This document shows positions 1 through 8,854 of a stretch of DNA of 64,000 bases, one piece after another. The stretch comes from an uncultured bacterium (GTDB lineage Bacteria > Bacteroidota > Bacteroidia > CAILMK01). The stretch lies in the NCBI GenBank assembly GCA_903829945.1, contig CAIKRV010000001.1, forward strand, positions 1-64,000, read 5' to 3'. The number at the start of each line of letters is the position of its first letter. Positions within the stretch are counted from its first letter, which is position 1. Made by a program: the position numbers and the translations under genes. Under the pieces are notes generated by a model. The model was not told the origin of the DNA and ran no database searches. It saw nothing but the letters and a program-made list of their open reading frames with translations.

Positions 1-191
1 GCCATATACCAGGTATTGCTTAGATAGGGGAACCAAAAACTACCTTTACCATGAGCTAAATTTTTGGCAACGCAGGCGTATTGCTGACCATCCATAAACA
101 TACCATCCTGAATCATTGCTGGAAGGGTTAAGCCAAGTATAACTAGAATACTTAACATTAAAAAAGCAGACTCTTTTCGTGTTATTTTCAT
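1..191 (-). CDS. Membrane glycosyltransferase (GT39/GT83 type), N-terminal fragment
   Basis: Only the first 63 codons lie in the window; the gene runs off its left edge. The protein begins MKITRKESAFLMLS, followed by a hydrophobic helix (about residues 8-26) and then a periplasmic-looking loop, QDGMFMDGQQYACVAKNLAHG. A short first helix followed by an acidic loop with D..Y and a 'xNLxxG' stretch is what I expect at the N-terminus of ArnT/PMT-like dolichol- or undecaprenyl-phosphate-sugar transferases. A TAAATTTG -7 element lies 8 bases upstream of the ATG. The family call rests on a short fragment, so it is tentative. Confidence 0.5.
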   Translation of the reverse strand, partial: MKITRKESAFLMLSILVILGLTLPAMIQDGMFMDGQQYACVAKNLAHGKGSFWFPYLSNTWYM

Positions 192-199
192 GTAGGAAG

Positions 200-207
200 C
201 AAATTTA
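200..207 (-). promoter_or_regulatory. Bacteroidota -7 element (TAAATTTG) for the glycosyltransferase
   Basis: Exact match to TAnnTTTG on the minus strand, 8 bases before the ATG at 191, so the mRNA leader would be only a few bases. Confidence 0.5.
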
Positions 208-298
208 TCGTTTTTGTTAGAATAAAGGTTTTAGATCATTCAAAACTTAAGTATTGATTTTGGTTAGTTCTTATAATTCAATTATTTTTGTGCTGTTG

Positions 299-1600
299 AT
301 GAAATTTATTAGATTATTTATTGTCTTATATGTTTTTCCGCTGTTTTTGTCTAAATGTTTTGGGCAACAAGATCTTTATATTGCAGAATCTGCAAATTTC
401 CATCTTAATAACGGGGCAAAAGTAGCGGTTTTTGGAAATATTATTAACGATGCACAAGGTGGTTTAAATGCAAGCTTCGGATCAAGTTTTTATTTATATA
501 GGCACCCTGGAAATGGATTAGGTCGTTCAAGAATATATAGCAGCTCTACTGTTTCAAGCTTGACAGCATTTGTTGCTTTTTGGGATTTTTACACCGACAA
601 TACCACGGGTTTATCTCGTAGTGGAGCTAAATATGTTGGCGTAGATAGTGGTTTTGGTGCCATTCAAATAGAACAATTGGTACGAATTCAAGGAACACAT
701 TATTTTGTAAATGGAATAGTTTGGACCCCTAGAAGCAAATTTCAAGATGCTTATATTCAATACTATAAAGATAGTGCAAAATATTTTAATGCCAGAAATA
801 ATGCTCATATTGATGGGTACGCAAGTTACTCGGGGTGTACAAATTTTATATTACCTATTGGAGACGGAAACTACTTAAGAAAGGCAGGTTTTTTAAATCC
901 CGTATGTGGAAATTATAAAGCAGCCTATTATCATTTGAATCCACAAAATGAAAATTATGTAATTTTTGGTAAGCAAATAAAAAATGATTCAGCTAAATAT
1001 TGCAAAGACGGAATTATTAAAGTTTCGTCTTCAGAATTTTGGCATATGCAAGGTAATGCATCAACAGAGATTCAACTTGAATCTTTAAATTCAATAGCAG
1101 GTTATAGTAATTTTGATTCAACTAATAATTTTAATTCAAAACTTCCTTCAAATATAGTTATAACCGGTTTTGATGGGCATTGGGAAAATCTAAAATTAAC
1201 TTCTTCCTTGTATTCTTTAATTCAAGACACTTTGGTCCAAAGTAAAAAATCAATTATTCCTGATTCAGGTTATAATGTTTTTACCTTCGCTCTGCAAGAT
1301 ACCCTTTCAACTTTCATTCCACAAATAAATCAACTTAAAGCTAAGACAATTGTTGAAAAGCTCCATCTAAGTAATGATTTATTATTTTTTAATTTAAGGT
1401 CGAATGAGGTAGTTTCTAATATTGTAATTTTACTTTATAATGTAAGTGGAATCTGTCTATTTCAAAAAAAAATACCCCAACTTAGCGGTTTAAATGAAGT
1501 AAGTATTCCAATGTTTGGATACGCACAAGGAATTTATTTTTTAAAGGTATATGAAGATAAAAATGAAATTATTTCACAGCAAAAAATTATTAAATACTAG
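299..1600 (+). CDS. Secreted protein with T9SS C-terminal sorting domain
   Basis: Function unknown. I start at the ATG at 299 rather than an upstream TTG at 254, because it gives a clean signal peptide (MKFIRLFIVLYVFPLFLSKCFGQ) and a 433-residue protein. The body has no motif I recognise; it reads like an aromatic, Asn-rich beta-structured exoprotein. The last 75 or so residues have the pattern of a type A Por secretion tail: beta strands such as VILLYNVSGICLF, then GIYFLKVYEDKNE and a basic end (QQKIIKY). This predicts Sec export, translocation by the type IX system and tail cleavage or surface attachment. The next gene starts 50 bp before this one stops, so the two are probably co-transcribed. 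Confidence 0.75.
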   Translation: MKFIRLFIVLYVFPLFLSKCFGQQDLYIAESANFHLNNGAKVAVFGNIINDAQGGLNASFGSSFYLYRHPGNGLGRSRIYSSSTVSSLTAFVAFWDFYTDNTTGLSRSGAKYVGVDSGFGAIQIEQLVRIQGTHYFVNGIVWTPRSKFQDAYIQYYKDSAKYFNARNNAHIDGYASYSGCTNFILPIGDGNYLRKAGFLNPVCGNYKAAYYHLNPQNENYVIFGKQIKNDSAKYCKDGIIKVSSSEFWHMQGNASTEIQLESLNSIAGYSNFDSTNNFNSKLPSNIVITGFDGHWENLKLTSSLYSLIQDTLVQSKKSIIPDSGYNVFTFALQDTLSTFIPQINQLKAKTIVEKLHLSNDLLFFNLRSNEVVSNIVILLYNVSGICLFQKKIPQLSGLNEVSIPMFGYAQGIYFLKVYEDKNEIISQQKIIKY

Positions 1601-2894
1601 AAAGATCACTTTTAAAAAATTACATATTAGTATTTTATTTATTTTAGGCGCATCTGGTTTATTTGGTCAAGTTAAGATTGGCACTAATCCAACATTAATT
1701 GACTCCAATTCATTATTGGAATTAGAAAGTAAAAGCAAAGGTTTCTTGTTTCCCCGTATGAATACCGTACAGATGAATGCTATGAATAAGCCACCGGATG
1801 GAATGACAATTTATAACACTGATTCAGGAAATATTATTTTAAGAGCTTCCGGTAAATGGATGAATGTTTATAGCGGAAACTATAATGGCAATAATATTAC
1901 AGAACAAGATTTAGGTTGTGTTTTTGTCCATAAATATTGTACCATAGGTGATGGTACCATTACTAATCCTTGGAAATCAAACGATAGCTCTGCCGGTATC
2001 AAAGATGCATTGAGACATTTATCTCCAACTTGCAGAATTATTTATTTCAAACCGGGATATTATGCAACTACCGGAAATCAGGAAATAGATTTTAGTAAAT
2101 ATTTGCCAAACTTATCTAATACCTATTGGAAATTGGCTTTTTCCGGATACGGAATAGAATTTCAAGGACATGGGGCAGCAATATATGTAAATGGCGGCGC
2201 AAGCTTGACCGGTAAAAAACCCGGGTTACTTTTTTCGTGGCCTGGTACACATGTTTTTTACTGGAAATTTACCGGATTACAATTTTATGGAAATGTGGAT
2301 ACATCATTGGTTCAATGGGGCGGTACAAGTACTCCCGGTTTATACCTGAATGGTTGCGATTTTGATATTGCGGCAGATAATGGCTATGTACCCACAAAAT
2401 ATTTGAGTACACCCTCTTCCGCTTGTGCTATAAAAATTTTTGAACCCTTAGAAAGCAGGTTGCATTTGGTTGGGGTTTGTGCTGCCGGTTCAGGGGTAGT
2501 GTTGGATGTTGCTACATTTTGTACTATAAGTGGGGCGTTTAGTAATACTATTATTCCAAATACTAATACGATTTATCCATTTTCCTATGGACTAAACCTT
2601 ATTAATTGTCAGTCTAATAATTTTACTCATATGGATCTTGAGATTGCATATAACGGCATAAAGTTTGACCAATGGAGCATTCAAAATACATTTAGTGCAA
2701 TTTTTGTTTCCCAATGTGATTCCAATGGAGCAACTTTTGATAATAGCACCCAAGCTACTAAAGGAAAAAATATAATTTTATCCATAAGAAGTGGACCAAC
2801 AGTTAATACTCCAACTAAAACAATGCCTCAAAAATTATATACATCAAAAAGTGATTCAACAAAGATAAAAGTTGAAAATTACTTTAATTTTTAG
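1551..2894 (+). CDS. Secreted surface protein with tail-fibre-like N-terminal module and beta-helix-like body
   Basis: 447 residues; it overlaps the previous gene by 50 bp. The N-terminus is basic and then hydrophobic (signal anchor about residues 25-40, ending in LFGQ). Residues about 41-105 (VKIGTNPTLIDSNSLLELES, then SKGFLFPRM, GMTIYNTDSG and GKW) form the short module repeatedly seen at the start of Bacteroidota surface and tail-fibre-like proteins. The rest is Gly/Asn/Ser-rich with short repeating strands (FTGLQFYGN, LYLNGCDFDI, INCQSNNFTHMDLEIAYNGIK), which resembles a right-handed parallel beta helix of the pectate-lyase-like type. I see no catalytic motif and no T9SS tail, unlike its neighbour. 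An alternative start lies at the ATG at 1563. Confidence 0.6.
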   Translation: MKIKMKLFHSKKLLNTRKITFKKLHISILFILGASGLFGQVKIGTNPTLIDSNSLLELESKSKGFLFPRMNTVQMNAMNKPPDGMTIYNTDSGNIILRASGKWMNVYSGNYNGNNITEQDLGCVFVHKYCTIGDGTITNPWKSNDSSAGIKDALRHLSPTCRIIYFKPGYYATTGNQEIDFSKYLPNLSNTYWKLAFSGYGIEFQGHGAAIYVNGGASLTGKKPGLLFSWPGTHVFYWKFTGLQFYGNVDTSLVQWGGTSTPGLYLNGCDFDIAADNGYVPTKYLSTPSSACAIKIFEPLESRLHLVGVCAAGSGVVLDVATFCTISGAFSNTIIPNTNTIYPFSYGLNLINCQSNNFTHMDLEIAYNGIKFDQWSIQNTFSAIFVSQCDSNGATFDNSTQATKGKNIILSIRSGPTVNTPTKTMPQKLYTSKSDSTKIKVENYFNF

Positions 2895-2976
2895 GTTTTA
2901 AACTAATTAATTCGTTAAAAGACTAAAGTTTTGTGCCATTTTGGAATTATTTGCACAGGATTTGGGTTTTAATGTT

Positions 2977-2984
2977 TAACTTTG
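2977..2984 (+). promoter_or_regulatory. -7 element (TAACTTTG) for the Cys/Lys mini-protein
   Basis: Exact TAnnTTTG match 29 bases before the ATG at 3014. It lies inside the longer open frame that starts at 2933, so it argues for the ATG at 3014 as the true start. Confidence 0.5.
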
Positions 2985-3013
2985 AATATCAACTAAATTT
3001 AAGATTCCGAACT

Positions 3014-3235
3014 ATGAAAAAATTAATGTTATTCGTTTCAGTCCTTACGTTAAGCCTTGCAATTAATACTACTACTTTACATGCTACTACTTGTGGAGAT
3101 GGTAAAGATGGTAAAGCTTGCTGCAAAAAAGGCGCAAAAGATGGTAAAGCTTGTTGCAAAAAGGGTGGAGATGCATCCAAAACCGATGCAAAAGGTGAAG
3201 CTGCTAAAAAAGCAGACACTAAAAAATCTAACTAA
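3014..3235 (+). CDS. Small secreted Cys/Lys-rich protein
   Basis: 73 residues. A signal peptide (MKKLMLFVSVLTLSLAINTTTLHA) precedes a very biased mature chain with two tandem copies of DGKACCKKG separated by one residue, an extra upstream CGDGKDGK, and a Lys/Ala/Asp-rich tail. Pairs of adjacent cysteines flanked by lysines in an exported mini-protein could bind a metal or form disulfides; no enzyme motif is present. It has its own -7 element and a strong terminator, so it is a single-gene unit. Family not recognised. Confidence 0.7.
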   Translation: MKKLMLFVSVLTLSLAINTTTLHATTCGDGKDGKACCKKGAKDGKACCKKGGDASKTDAKGEAAKKADTKKSN

Positions 3236-3255
3236 GTCACACTTAGGTATTAAGG

Positions 3256-3284
3256 AAGCCTTCCCATATGGGAAGGCTTTTTTA
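3256..3284 (+). terminator. Intrinsic terminator after the Cys/Lys mini-protein
   Basis: Ten-base perfect stem (AAGCCTTCCC / GGGAAGGCTT), loop ATAT, followed by a T-rich run. Confidence 0.85.
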
Positions 3285-3298
3285 TTTTAAGATTTACC

Positions 3299-3306
3299 TA
3301 TTTTTG
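3299..3306 (+). promoter_or_regulatory. -7 element (TATTTTTG) upstream of the CMD protein and polA
   Basis: Exact TAnnTTTG match 24 bases before the ATG at 3331; probably also transcribes polA. Confidence 0.45.
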
Positions 3307-3330
3307 AATACTTTTAAATTAAAATGATAA

Positions 3331-3684
3331 ATGAGTGAAAATAGAGTAGAACAATTTAATACTTTCAGAGAAAAGATGAATAAAAAAATCTTTGAAGCTG
3401 AAAATAAAGTAATTAATAGGTATTTTAATTTGGATACCAATGCTTACATGGAAGGCGCACTTCCTGTCAAAACAAAAGAAATGTTAGGGTTGGTTTCATC
3501 TATGGTTTTGCGCTGTGATGATTGTATAAGTTATCATGTAGGTCAATGTTTCGAAATCAATGTAAGTGAACAAGAATTATATGAAGTTTTTTCAATTGCA
3601 TTAGTAGTTGGTGGTTCTATAGTAATACCACATTTGCGAAGAGCAGTAGAATATTGGGAAGAATTAAAGGCAAAAAACAATTAA
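3331..3684 (+). CDS. Carboxymuconolactone decarboxylase (AhpD-like) family protein
   Basis: 117 residues, the normal size for single-domain CMD proteins. The core is MLGLVSSMVLRCDDCISYH: a CxxC pair (C62/C65) and a His four residues later (H69), the AhpD-type redox/proton-relay arrangement, followed by the EVFSIALVVGGSIVIPH helix. Members with CxxC act as thiol peroxidase or disulfide-relay proteins; the substrate cannot be told from sequence. It lies 24 bp upstream of polA on the same strand and probably shares its promoter. Confidence 0.8.
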   Translation: MSENRVEQFNTFREKMNKKIFEAENKVINRYFNLDTNAYMEGALPVKTKEMLGLVSSMVLRCDDCISYHVGQCFEINVSEQELYEVFSIALVVGGSIVIPHLRRAVEYWEELKAKNN

Positions 3685-3708
3685 TTATCCTCCACATCTT
3701 AAATTATT

Positions 3709-6510
3709 ATGAAGAAGCTATTTTTATTGGATGCCATGGCACTGATTTATCGTGCACATTTTGCGTTTATTCGTACTCCACGAATCAATTCTAAAGATAT
3801 AAATACCTCAGCAGTATTTGGATTTACCAATGTGCTTTTGGATATTATGAAGAAGGATCAACCAACGCATTTAGCAATAGTATATGATACTGGCGCACCA
3901 ACTTTTCGTCATGAACAATACAGTGAATACAAAGCTGGCAGGCAAGAAACACCGGAGGATATTACCATTGCCATTCCTTATATTCATAAAATGGCTGATG
4001 CTTTTGGAATACCTAATATTTCGTTAGACGGATATGAGGCCGATGATTTAATTGGAACTTTAGCAAAAAAAGCTGCAAGGGAAGGCTATTTGGTTTACAT
4101 GATGACACCAGATAAAGATTATGGGCAATTGGTAGAAGAAAATATTTTGCAGCTTAAACCGGCATATGCACAAAAACCTGCGGAAGTGTATGGCATTAAG
4201 GAAATTCAGGAAAAATGGGGTATTGAAACCCCTTTGCAAGTGATAGATATATTGGCATTAATGGGTGATAGCATTGATAATATTCCTGGGGTTCCCGGAG
4301 TAGGTGAAAAAACGGCAGCTAAACTCATTAAAGAATATGGTAGTGTAGAGAATTTAATATTCAATATTGATAAACTCTCGGGCAAATTGAAAGAATCAAT
4401 TATGGCAAATATGGCTGATTTAAAAATGTCTAAAGAATTGGCCACCATTAAAATTGATTGCCCTATTAATTTTGATGAACAAGCGCTTTTAATGAGTGAA
4501 CCTAACTATGAGGAACTCAAAATAATATTTGAAGAATTAGAATTTAAAACCTTGATGACACGTGTTATCCCGGGTATGAATTCCGCAACACCTAAGACAG
4601 TTAAAAAAGTAAAACCGGGAACTCCGGAAATTGATTTATTTAATCAAACAGAATTTATTGAAGAAGATCAAGAGGAAAAAGAAGAGGGTGATTTTTTAAA
4701 AATTGGGGATATACAACCGGATTACAAATTAATTAATTCTGCAGAGGAAAGACAGCAATTAATTACATACTTAAAAACATCAGATGTACTTTCTTTTGAC
4801 ACAGAAACTACCGGCTTAAATCCCCATTTATGCGATATGGTTGGAATGTCCTTTGCAATTAAGGAAAAGGAGGCATTTTATGTAAGTGTTCCTAAGGAAA
4901 AGGAAGAAATAAAGAAGATTGTTCAAGAGTTTAAAGAACTCATGGAAGATGAAAATATTTTGAAGTTGGCACAGAATATTAAATTCGACATGCTAATTTT
5001 CAAAAATTATGATGTTGAAGTTAAGGGCCCAATGTACGATACAATGTTGGCACATTATATTTTTGAGCCTGAAATGCGTCACAACATGGACTTATTATCC
5101 AGAAAATATTTGAATTATGACCCAATTGCTATTGAAACTCTCTTAGGCAAGAAGGGAAAAAATCAGCTCAATATGTCCGAATTGGACCCGATGGCAATTA
5201 AAGATTATGCTGCAGAAGATGCAGATGTTGTATTGCAATTGAAACCTAAATTAGATCCCTTATTAAAGGATAATGGTGGGGAAAAGGTCTTTTACGAAGT
5301 TGAAATGCCATTGGTACCTGTTCTAGCCTCCATGGAACGTGAAGGAGTAAATATAGATCGAAATGCATTACAAGCTTATTCTGTTCAATTAAGAGATGAA
5401 ATGATTGAAACGGAAAAGCAGGTTTATGAGTTGGCCGGTATGAACTTTAATATTAATTCCCCTGCACAATTAGGGGAGGTATTATTTGATAAATTAGAAT
5501 TGGATCCCAATGCTAAACGGACTTCGAAAAGTAAACAATATTCAACTAATGAGGAGGTGCTTTCGCAGTTAGCATTAAAACATGACATTGCACAAAAAAT
5601 TTTAGATTTTCGTGGAATGCAAAAACTAAAGTCTACTTATGTAGATGCTTTACCTTTATTAATAAATCCAATTACTGGAAGAGTTCATACTTCATACAAT
5701 CAAGCAGTAGCGGCTACTGGTCGTTTGTCTTCTACAGATCCAAACGTGCAAAATATTCCCATTAGGACGGATCGTGGTAAAGAAATTCGTAAAGCTTTTA
5801 TTCCTAGAAATGATGATTATTTAATTCTTTCAGCAGATTATTCTCAAATAGAATTAAGACTGATTGCTGAGCTCAGTGTGGAAGAAAATATGATTCAAGC
5901 TTTCCATGATAAAGTAGATATACATACAGCAACCTCAGCAAGAATTTTTGGCGTCCCTTTGGATGAAGTAACTTCTGATATGCGCAGGAAGGCTAAGATG
6001 GTAAATTTTGGTATTATTTACGGTATTTCTGCATTTGGATTGGCGCAACGTTTACGCATCCCTCGTTCTGAAGCAGCACAATTAATTGAACAATACAATG
6101 CGCAATACCCGGGAATCAAAAGATATTTACAAACGCAGGTAGAATTTGCCCGAGAACACGGATATGTGGAAACATTGATGGGTAGGAGAAGATATTTGCG
6201 TGATATTAATTCTGCAAATGCGACACAAAGAGGCTTTGCTGAACGGAATGCTGTAAATGCCCCAATTCAAGGCTCCGCGGCTGACATGATTAAGTTGGCA
6301 ATGATAAAAATTCATGCCGAAATGTCAAAATTAAATCTACGCAGTAAGATGGTACTTCAGGTACATGATGAATTGGTCTTTGATGTACATAAAACCGAGC
6401 TTGATTTATTAAAGCCAATCGTGGAATCCGGTATGCGTAATGCCTTGGATTTAAAAATTCCGATTGAAGTTGAAATGGGATCGGGAATTAATTGGTTGGA
6501 AGCACATTAG
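3709..6510 (+). CDS. polA: DNA polymerase I
   Basis: 933 residues, full length. It has the N-terminal 5'-3' exonuclease (flap) domain (about 1-290; DAMALIYRAHFAF, GYEADDLIGT, IPGVPGVGEKTA), a 3'-5' exonuclease domain (about 340-520) and a family A polymerase domain (about 560-933). The proofreading residues are intact: SFDTETTG (D364, E366), NIKFD and YAAEDAD. The polymerase motifs are all present: motif A DYSQIELR (D710), motif B RRKAKMVNFGIIYG and motif C QVHDE (about 886-888). It should therefore act in Okazaki-fragment processing and repair with active proofreading, unlike Taq-type homologues. A Glu/Asp-rich insert sits between the first two domains (about residues 300-330). Confidence 0.97.
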   Translation: MKKLFLLDAMALIYRAHFAFIRTPRINSKDINTSAVFGFTNVLLDIMKKDQPTHLAIVYDTGAPTFRHEQYSEYKAGRQETPEDITIAIPYIHKMADAFGIPNISLDGYEADDLIGTLAKKAAREGYLVYMMTPDKDYGQLVEENILQLKPAYAQKPAEVYGIKEIQEKWGIETPLQVIDILALMGDSIDNIPGVPGVGEKTAAKLIKEYGSVENLIFNIDKLSGKLKESIMANMADLKMSKELATIKIDCPINFDEQALLMSEPNYEELKIIFEELEFKTLMTRVIPGMNSATPKTVKKVKPGTPEIDLFNQTEFIEEDQEEKEEGDFLKIGDIQPDYKLINSAEERQQLITYLKTSDVLSFDTETTGLNPHLCDMVGMSFAIKEKEAFYVSVPKEKEEIKKIVQEFKELMEDENILKLAQNIKFDMLIFKNYDVEVKGPMYDTMLAHYIFEPEMRHNMDLLSRKYLNYDPIAIETLLGKKGKNQLNMSELDPMAIKDYAAEDADVVLQLKPKLDPLLKDNGGEKVFYEVEMPLVPVLASMEREGVNIDRNALQAYSVQLRDEMIETEKQVYELAGMNFNINSPAQLGEVLFDKLELDPNAKRTSKSKQYSTNEEVLSQLALKHDIAQKILDFRGMQKLKSTYVDALPLLINPITGRVHTSYNQAVAATGRLSSTDPNVQNIPIRTDRGKEIRKAFIPRNDDYLILSADYSQIELRLIAELSVEENMIQAFHDKVDIHTATSARIFGVPLDEVTSDMRRKAKMVNFGIIYGISAFGLAQRLRIPRSEAAQLIEQYNAQYPGIKRYLQTQVEFAREHGYVETLMGRRRYLRDINSANATQRGFAERNAVNAPIQGSAADMIKLAMIKIHAEMSKLNLRSKMVLQVHDELVFDVHKTELDLLKPIVESGMRNALDLKIPIEVEMGSGINWLEAH

Positions 6511-6513
6511 AAG

Positions 6514-7200
6514 TTATAAATCACCTAGTTGTGGCCTTATAATAATATCTTCTACTACCGCATTGGGAGATAAAATACTAGCTGCATAAATCATTTCTGC
6601 AATATCTTCCGGTTTAATAAATCGAGAGGAGGGAAGTTCAGTTCCTCCCCAACTATCCGTTAATGTAGCACCGGGTAATACAGCAGTAACTCGTATTCCA
6701 TGTGGTTTTAATTCCTCGCGCATGGCTTTACTCATTCCATAAAGCGCAAATTTACTGATGCCGTAAGATCCTCCATGCGCATAAGCTTTGATACTGGCAA
6801 TAGAACACATATTGAATATTTGCCCACTATTCCTATTAATCATATCAGGAATAATTAATCGACTCATATGATAGGCACTGTATAGATTTGTATTGATCAA
6901 TTTTTCTAAAACACCTTCTTCCTCGTTAATAATTTCACCAGGCATAAAAACGCCGGCATTATTTATAAGAATATCAATTTTTTTAAAATTTTTCTTGATA
7001 AAAGAATAAAATTCATTTAATTCTTCTTTGTTACAAACATCGCATACCTGATAAAATATCCTATCAGGCGCTTTCTTGGCTAAAGCTCTTAGGTTTTTTT
7101 CATTTCGTGCACAAACTGCAACTTTATGACCAGCAAGGGCATATTTAACAGCTAAGGCTTTGCCTATTCCTTTTGAAGCACCGGTTATCACAATATTCAT
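6514..7200 (-). CDS. Short-chain dehydrogenase/reductase
   Basis: 228 residues, classical SDR fold: the cofactor motif TGASKGIG (6-13) with CARN after beta-2 suggesting NADP(H); NNAG (80-83); a serine in the MCSIASI stretch (131-137); and the YGISK catalytic Tyr/Lys (Y146, K150). It resembles 3-oxoacyl-ACP reductase-like and YdfG-like proteins, but the substrate is unknown. It is convergent with polA, with 3 bp between the stop codons, and shows no clear terminator there. No TAnnTTTG element was found in the 135 bp upstream. Confidence 0.85.
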   Translation of the reverse strand: MNIVITGASKGIGKALAVKYALAGHKVAVCARNEKNLRALAKKAPDRIFYQVCDVCNKEELNEFYSFIKKNFKKIDILINNAGVFMPGEIINEEEGVLEKLINTNLYSAYHMSRLIIPDMINRNSGQIFNMCSIASIKAYAHGGSYGISKFALYGMSKAMREELKPHGIRVTAVLPGATLTDSWGGTELPSSRFIKPEDIAEMIYAASILSPNAVVEDIIIRPQLGDL

Positions 7201-7296
7201 AGCTTGCGAATTTCGGAAAAAATGGCTATATTGTTTTATTATTTATAAACTGAAGGAAATATTGGGCAATCCAATTCGTCTTATTCTATATTAGCA

Positions 7297-7304
7297 TAAC
7301 TTTG
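7297..7304 (+). promoter_or_regulatory. -7 element (TAACTTTG) for mlaE-mlaF-hutU
   Basis: Exact TAnnTTTG match 31 bases before the ATG at 7336. Confidence 0.5.
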
Positions 7305-7335
7305 TAGCACTACTTAGAACACTTTCATAGTTTAA

Positions 7336-8073
7336 ATGCGCATAATTTATAACCTGGGTGCTTATGTCCTCTTATTACGCAATACTTTCACTAAACCGGA
7401 GAAGGCGCGGATTTATTGGAAGCGATTTATTTTTGAGGCCAATGCAATTGGGGTTGAATCTTTAGGTATTGTAGCAATAATTTCCTTATTTACCGGAGGG
7501 GTAACTACCATAAATACAGCTTATCAGATTGTCAGTGCTTTGGTTAAACCAAGTATTATTGGTGCTATCGTAAGTGATACTAATATTTTAGAATTTTCTC
7601 CAACTATTACTTGCTTAGTACTGGCAGGTAAGGTAGGTTCAAATATTGCCACAGAATTAGGTAGCATGCGGGTTTCTGAACAAATTGATGCTCTGGAAGT
7701 CATGGGTGTCAATTCTGCAGGATATTTAATTTTTCCTAAAATCATTGCAGCCGTGGTTGTCATTCCTATGCTCATATTAATTTCCATGGGTTTAAGCATT
7801 TATGGAGGATGGTTTATGGGCAAAGCTACCGGTATTGTTACTTCTAATGATTTTATCACTGGAGCTCGCTCCACATTCCGTACCTATACATTCATTTTTG
7901 CCATGATTAAAAGCTATAGCTTTTCCTTTATCATTGCTTCCGTTTCTTCATACCAAGGTTACCATGCCGGTGGAAGTTCATTGGAAGTAGGTAGAGCAAG
8001 TACTCGTGCAGTAGTTTATAGCTGTGTGCTTATATTATTTGCCGATGTTATTTTAGCAAAATTATTATTGTAA
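7336..8073 (+). CDS. mlaE: MlaE-family ABC transporter permease
   Basis: 245 residues with five or so membrane segments. The family signature is clear: FEANAIGVESLGIVAIIS, then CLVLAGKVGSNIATELGSMRVSEQIDALEVMG, the amphipathic EQxDALxxMG stretch of MlaE/YrbE/TGD1 permeases. These permeases pair with an ATPase and an MCE protein to move phospholipids between the inner and outer membranes. The ATPase follows 12 bp downstream. No MCE-domain gene (mlaD) follows in this window, which is odd for the family. Confidence 0.9.
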   Translation: MRIIYNLGAYVLLLRNTFTKPEKARIYWKRFIFEANAIGVESLGIVAIISLFTGGVTTINTAYQIVSALVKPSIIGAIVSDTNILEFSPTITCLVLAGKVGSNIATELGSMRVSEQIDALEVMGVNSAGYLIFPKIIAAVVVIPMLILISMGLSIYGGWFMGKATGIVTSNDFITGARSTFRTYTFIFAMIKSYSFSFIIASVSSYQGYHAGGSSLEVGRASTRAVVYSCVLILFADVILAKLLL

Positions 8074-8085
8074 TTACAATTTCCT

Positions 8086-8844
8086 ATGATTGAATTAAGA
8101 GGCATAAAAAAGAATTTTGGGGATAAGCAAGTGCTTCGTGGAATTGATGCTGTTTTTCTTCCAGGGAAAATGAATATGATTATTGGAAGTTCCGGTTCAG
8201 GTAAAACTGTCTTAATGAAATGTATTGTAGGATTATTAACACCCGATGAAGGAGAGGTTCTCTATAATGGGAAGGATTTTACAAAACTAAAATATACAGA
8301 AAAACGAAAGCTTCGTCAAGAGCTTGGAATGTTGTTTCAATATTCTGCCTTGTTCGATTCAATTTCTGTAGAAGATAATGTTGCATTTCCATTAAGATTA
8401 TTTACAGATACTCCGGAAGAAAAAATTTTGGAACGTGTTAATTTTTGCTTAGCGAAAGTAAACCTTGAAAAGGTAAATAAATTGTTGCCTGATGAAATTA
8501 GCGGCGGTATGAAAAAAAGGGTAGGAATTGCTCGAGCGATTTCCCTAAATCCAAAATATTTATTTTGTGATGAGCCCAATTCAGGACTTGATCCGATTAC
8601 CTCCACTGTTATTGATAAACTCATCAAGGAAATAACAGTAGATTTTGGCACTACAACAATTATCAATACCCATGATTTGAACTCAGTTTTGGAGCATGGT
8701 GAAAATATAATATTTTTGCACAAAGGCCTTAAAGAATGGCAAGGAAATGCCGCAGAAATAAGAGACACCAATAACGAAAGTTTAAATGAGTTTATTTATG
8801 CTTCCGAAATGATGCGGGAAGCTAGGGGTCGAAATTTTAAATAA
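8086..8844 (+). CDS. mlaF: MlaF-family ABC transporter ATP-binding protein
   Basis: 252 residues. Walker A GSSGSGKT (34-41), Q-loop FQYSALFDS, signature [15 protein letters not shown], Walker [14 protein letters not shown] and an H-loop THD (INTHDL) are all present, so the ATPase should be active. The 'SALFDS' after the Q-loop and the 'SGGMKKRV' signature are typical of MlaF/TTG2A rather than sugar or metal importers. It is translated 12 bp after mlaE and powers the same lipid transporter. Confidence 0.9.
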   Translation: MIELRGIKKNFGDKQVLRGIDAVFLPGKMNMIIGSSGSGKTVLMKCIVGLLTPDEGEVLYNGKDFTKLKYTEKRKLRQELGMLFQYSALFDSISVEDNVAFPLRLFTDTPEEKILERVNFCLAKVNLEKVNKLLPDEISGGMKKRVGIARAISLNPKYLFCDEPNSGLDPITSTVIDKLIKEITVDFGTTTIINTHDLNSVLEHGENIIFLHKGLKEWQGNAAEIRDTNNESLNEFIYASEMMREARGRNFK

Positions 8845-8854
8845 TTTATTTACA

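Noticed and set aside
254-298. Upstream TTG start for the first T9SS gene
   Set aside because: It adds 15 residues before a good signal peptide; the ATG at 299 fits better.
2933-3013. Longer start for the Cys/Lys mini-protein
   Set aside because: It would place the start before the -7 element and destroy the signal peptide.
3057-3290. Overlapping plus-strand frame in the mini-protein gene
   Set aside because: Shifted reading of the same Lys codons; it runs through the terminator and has no family features.
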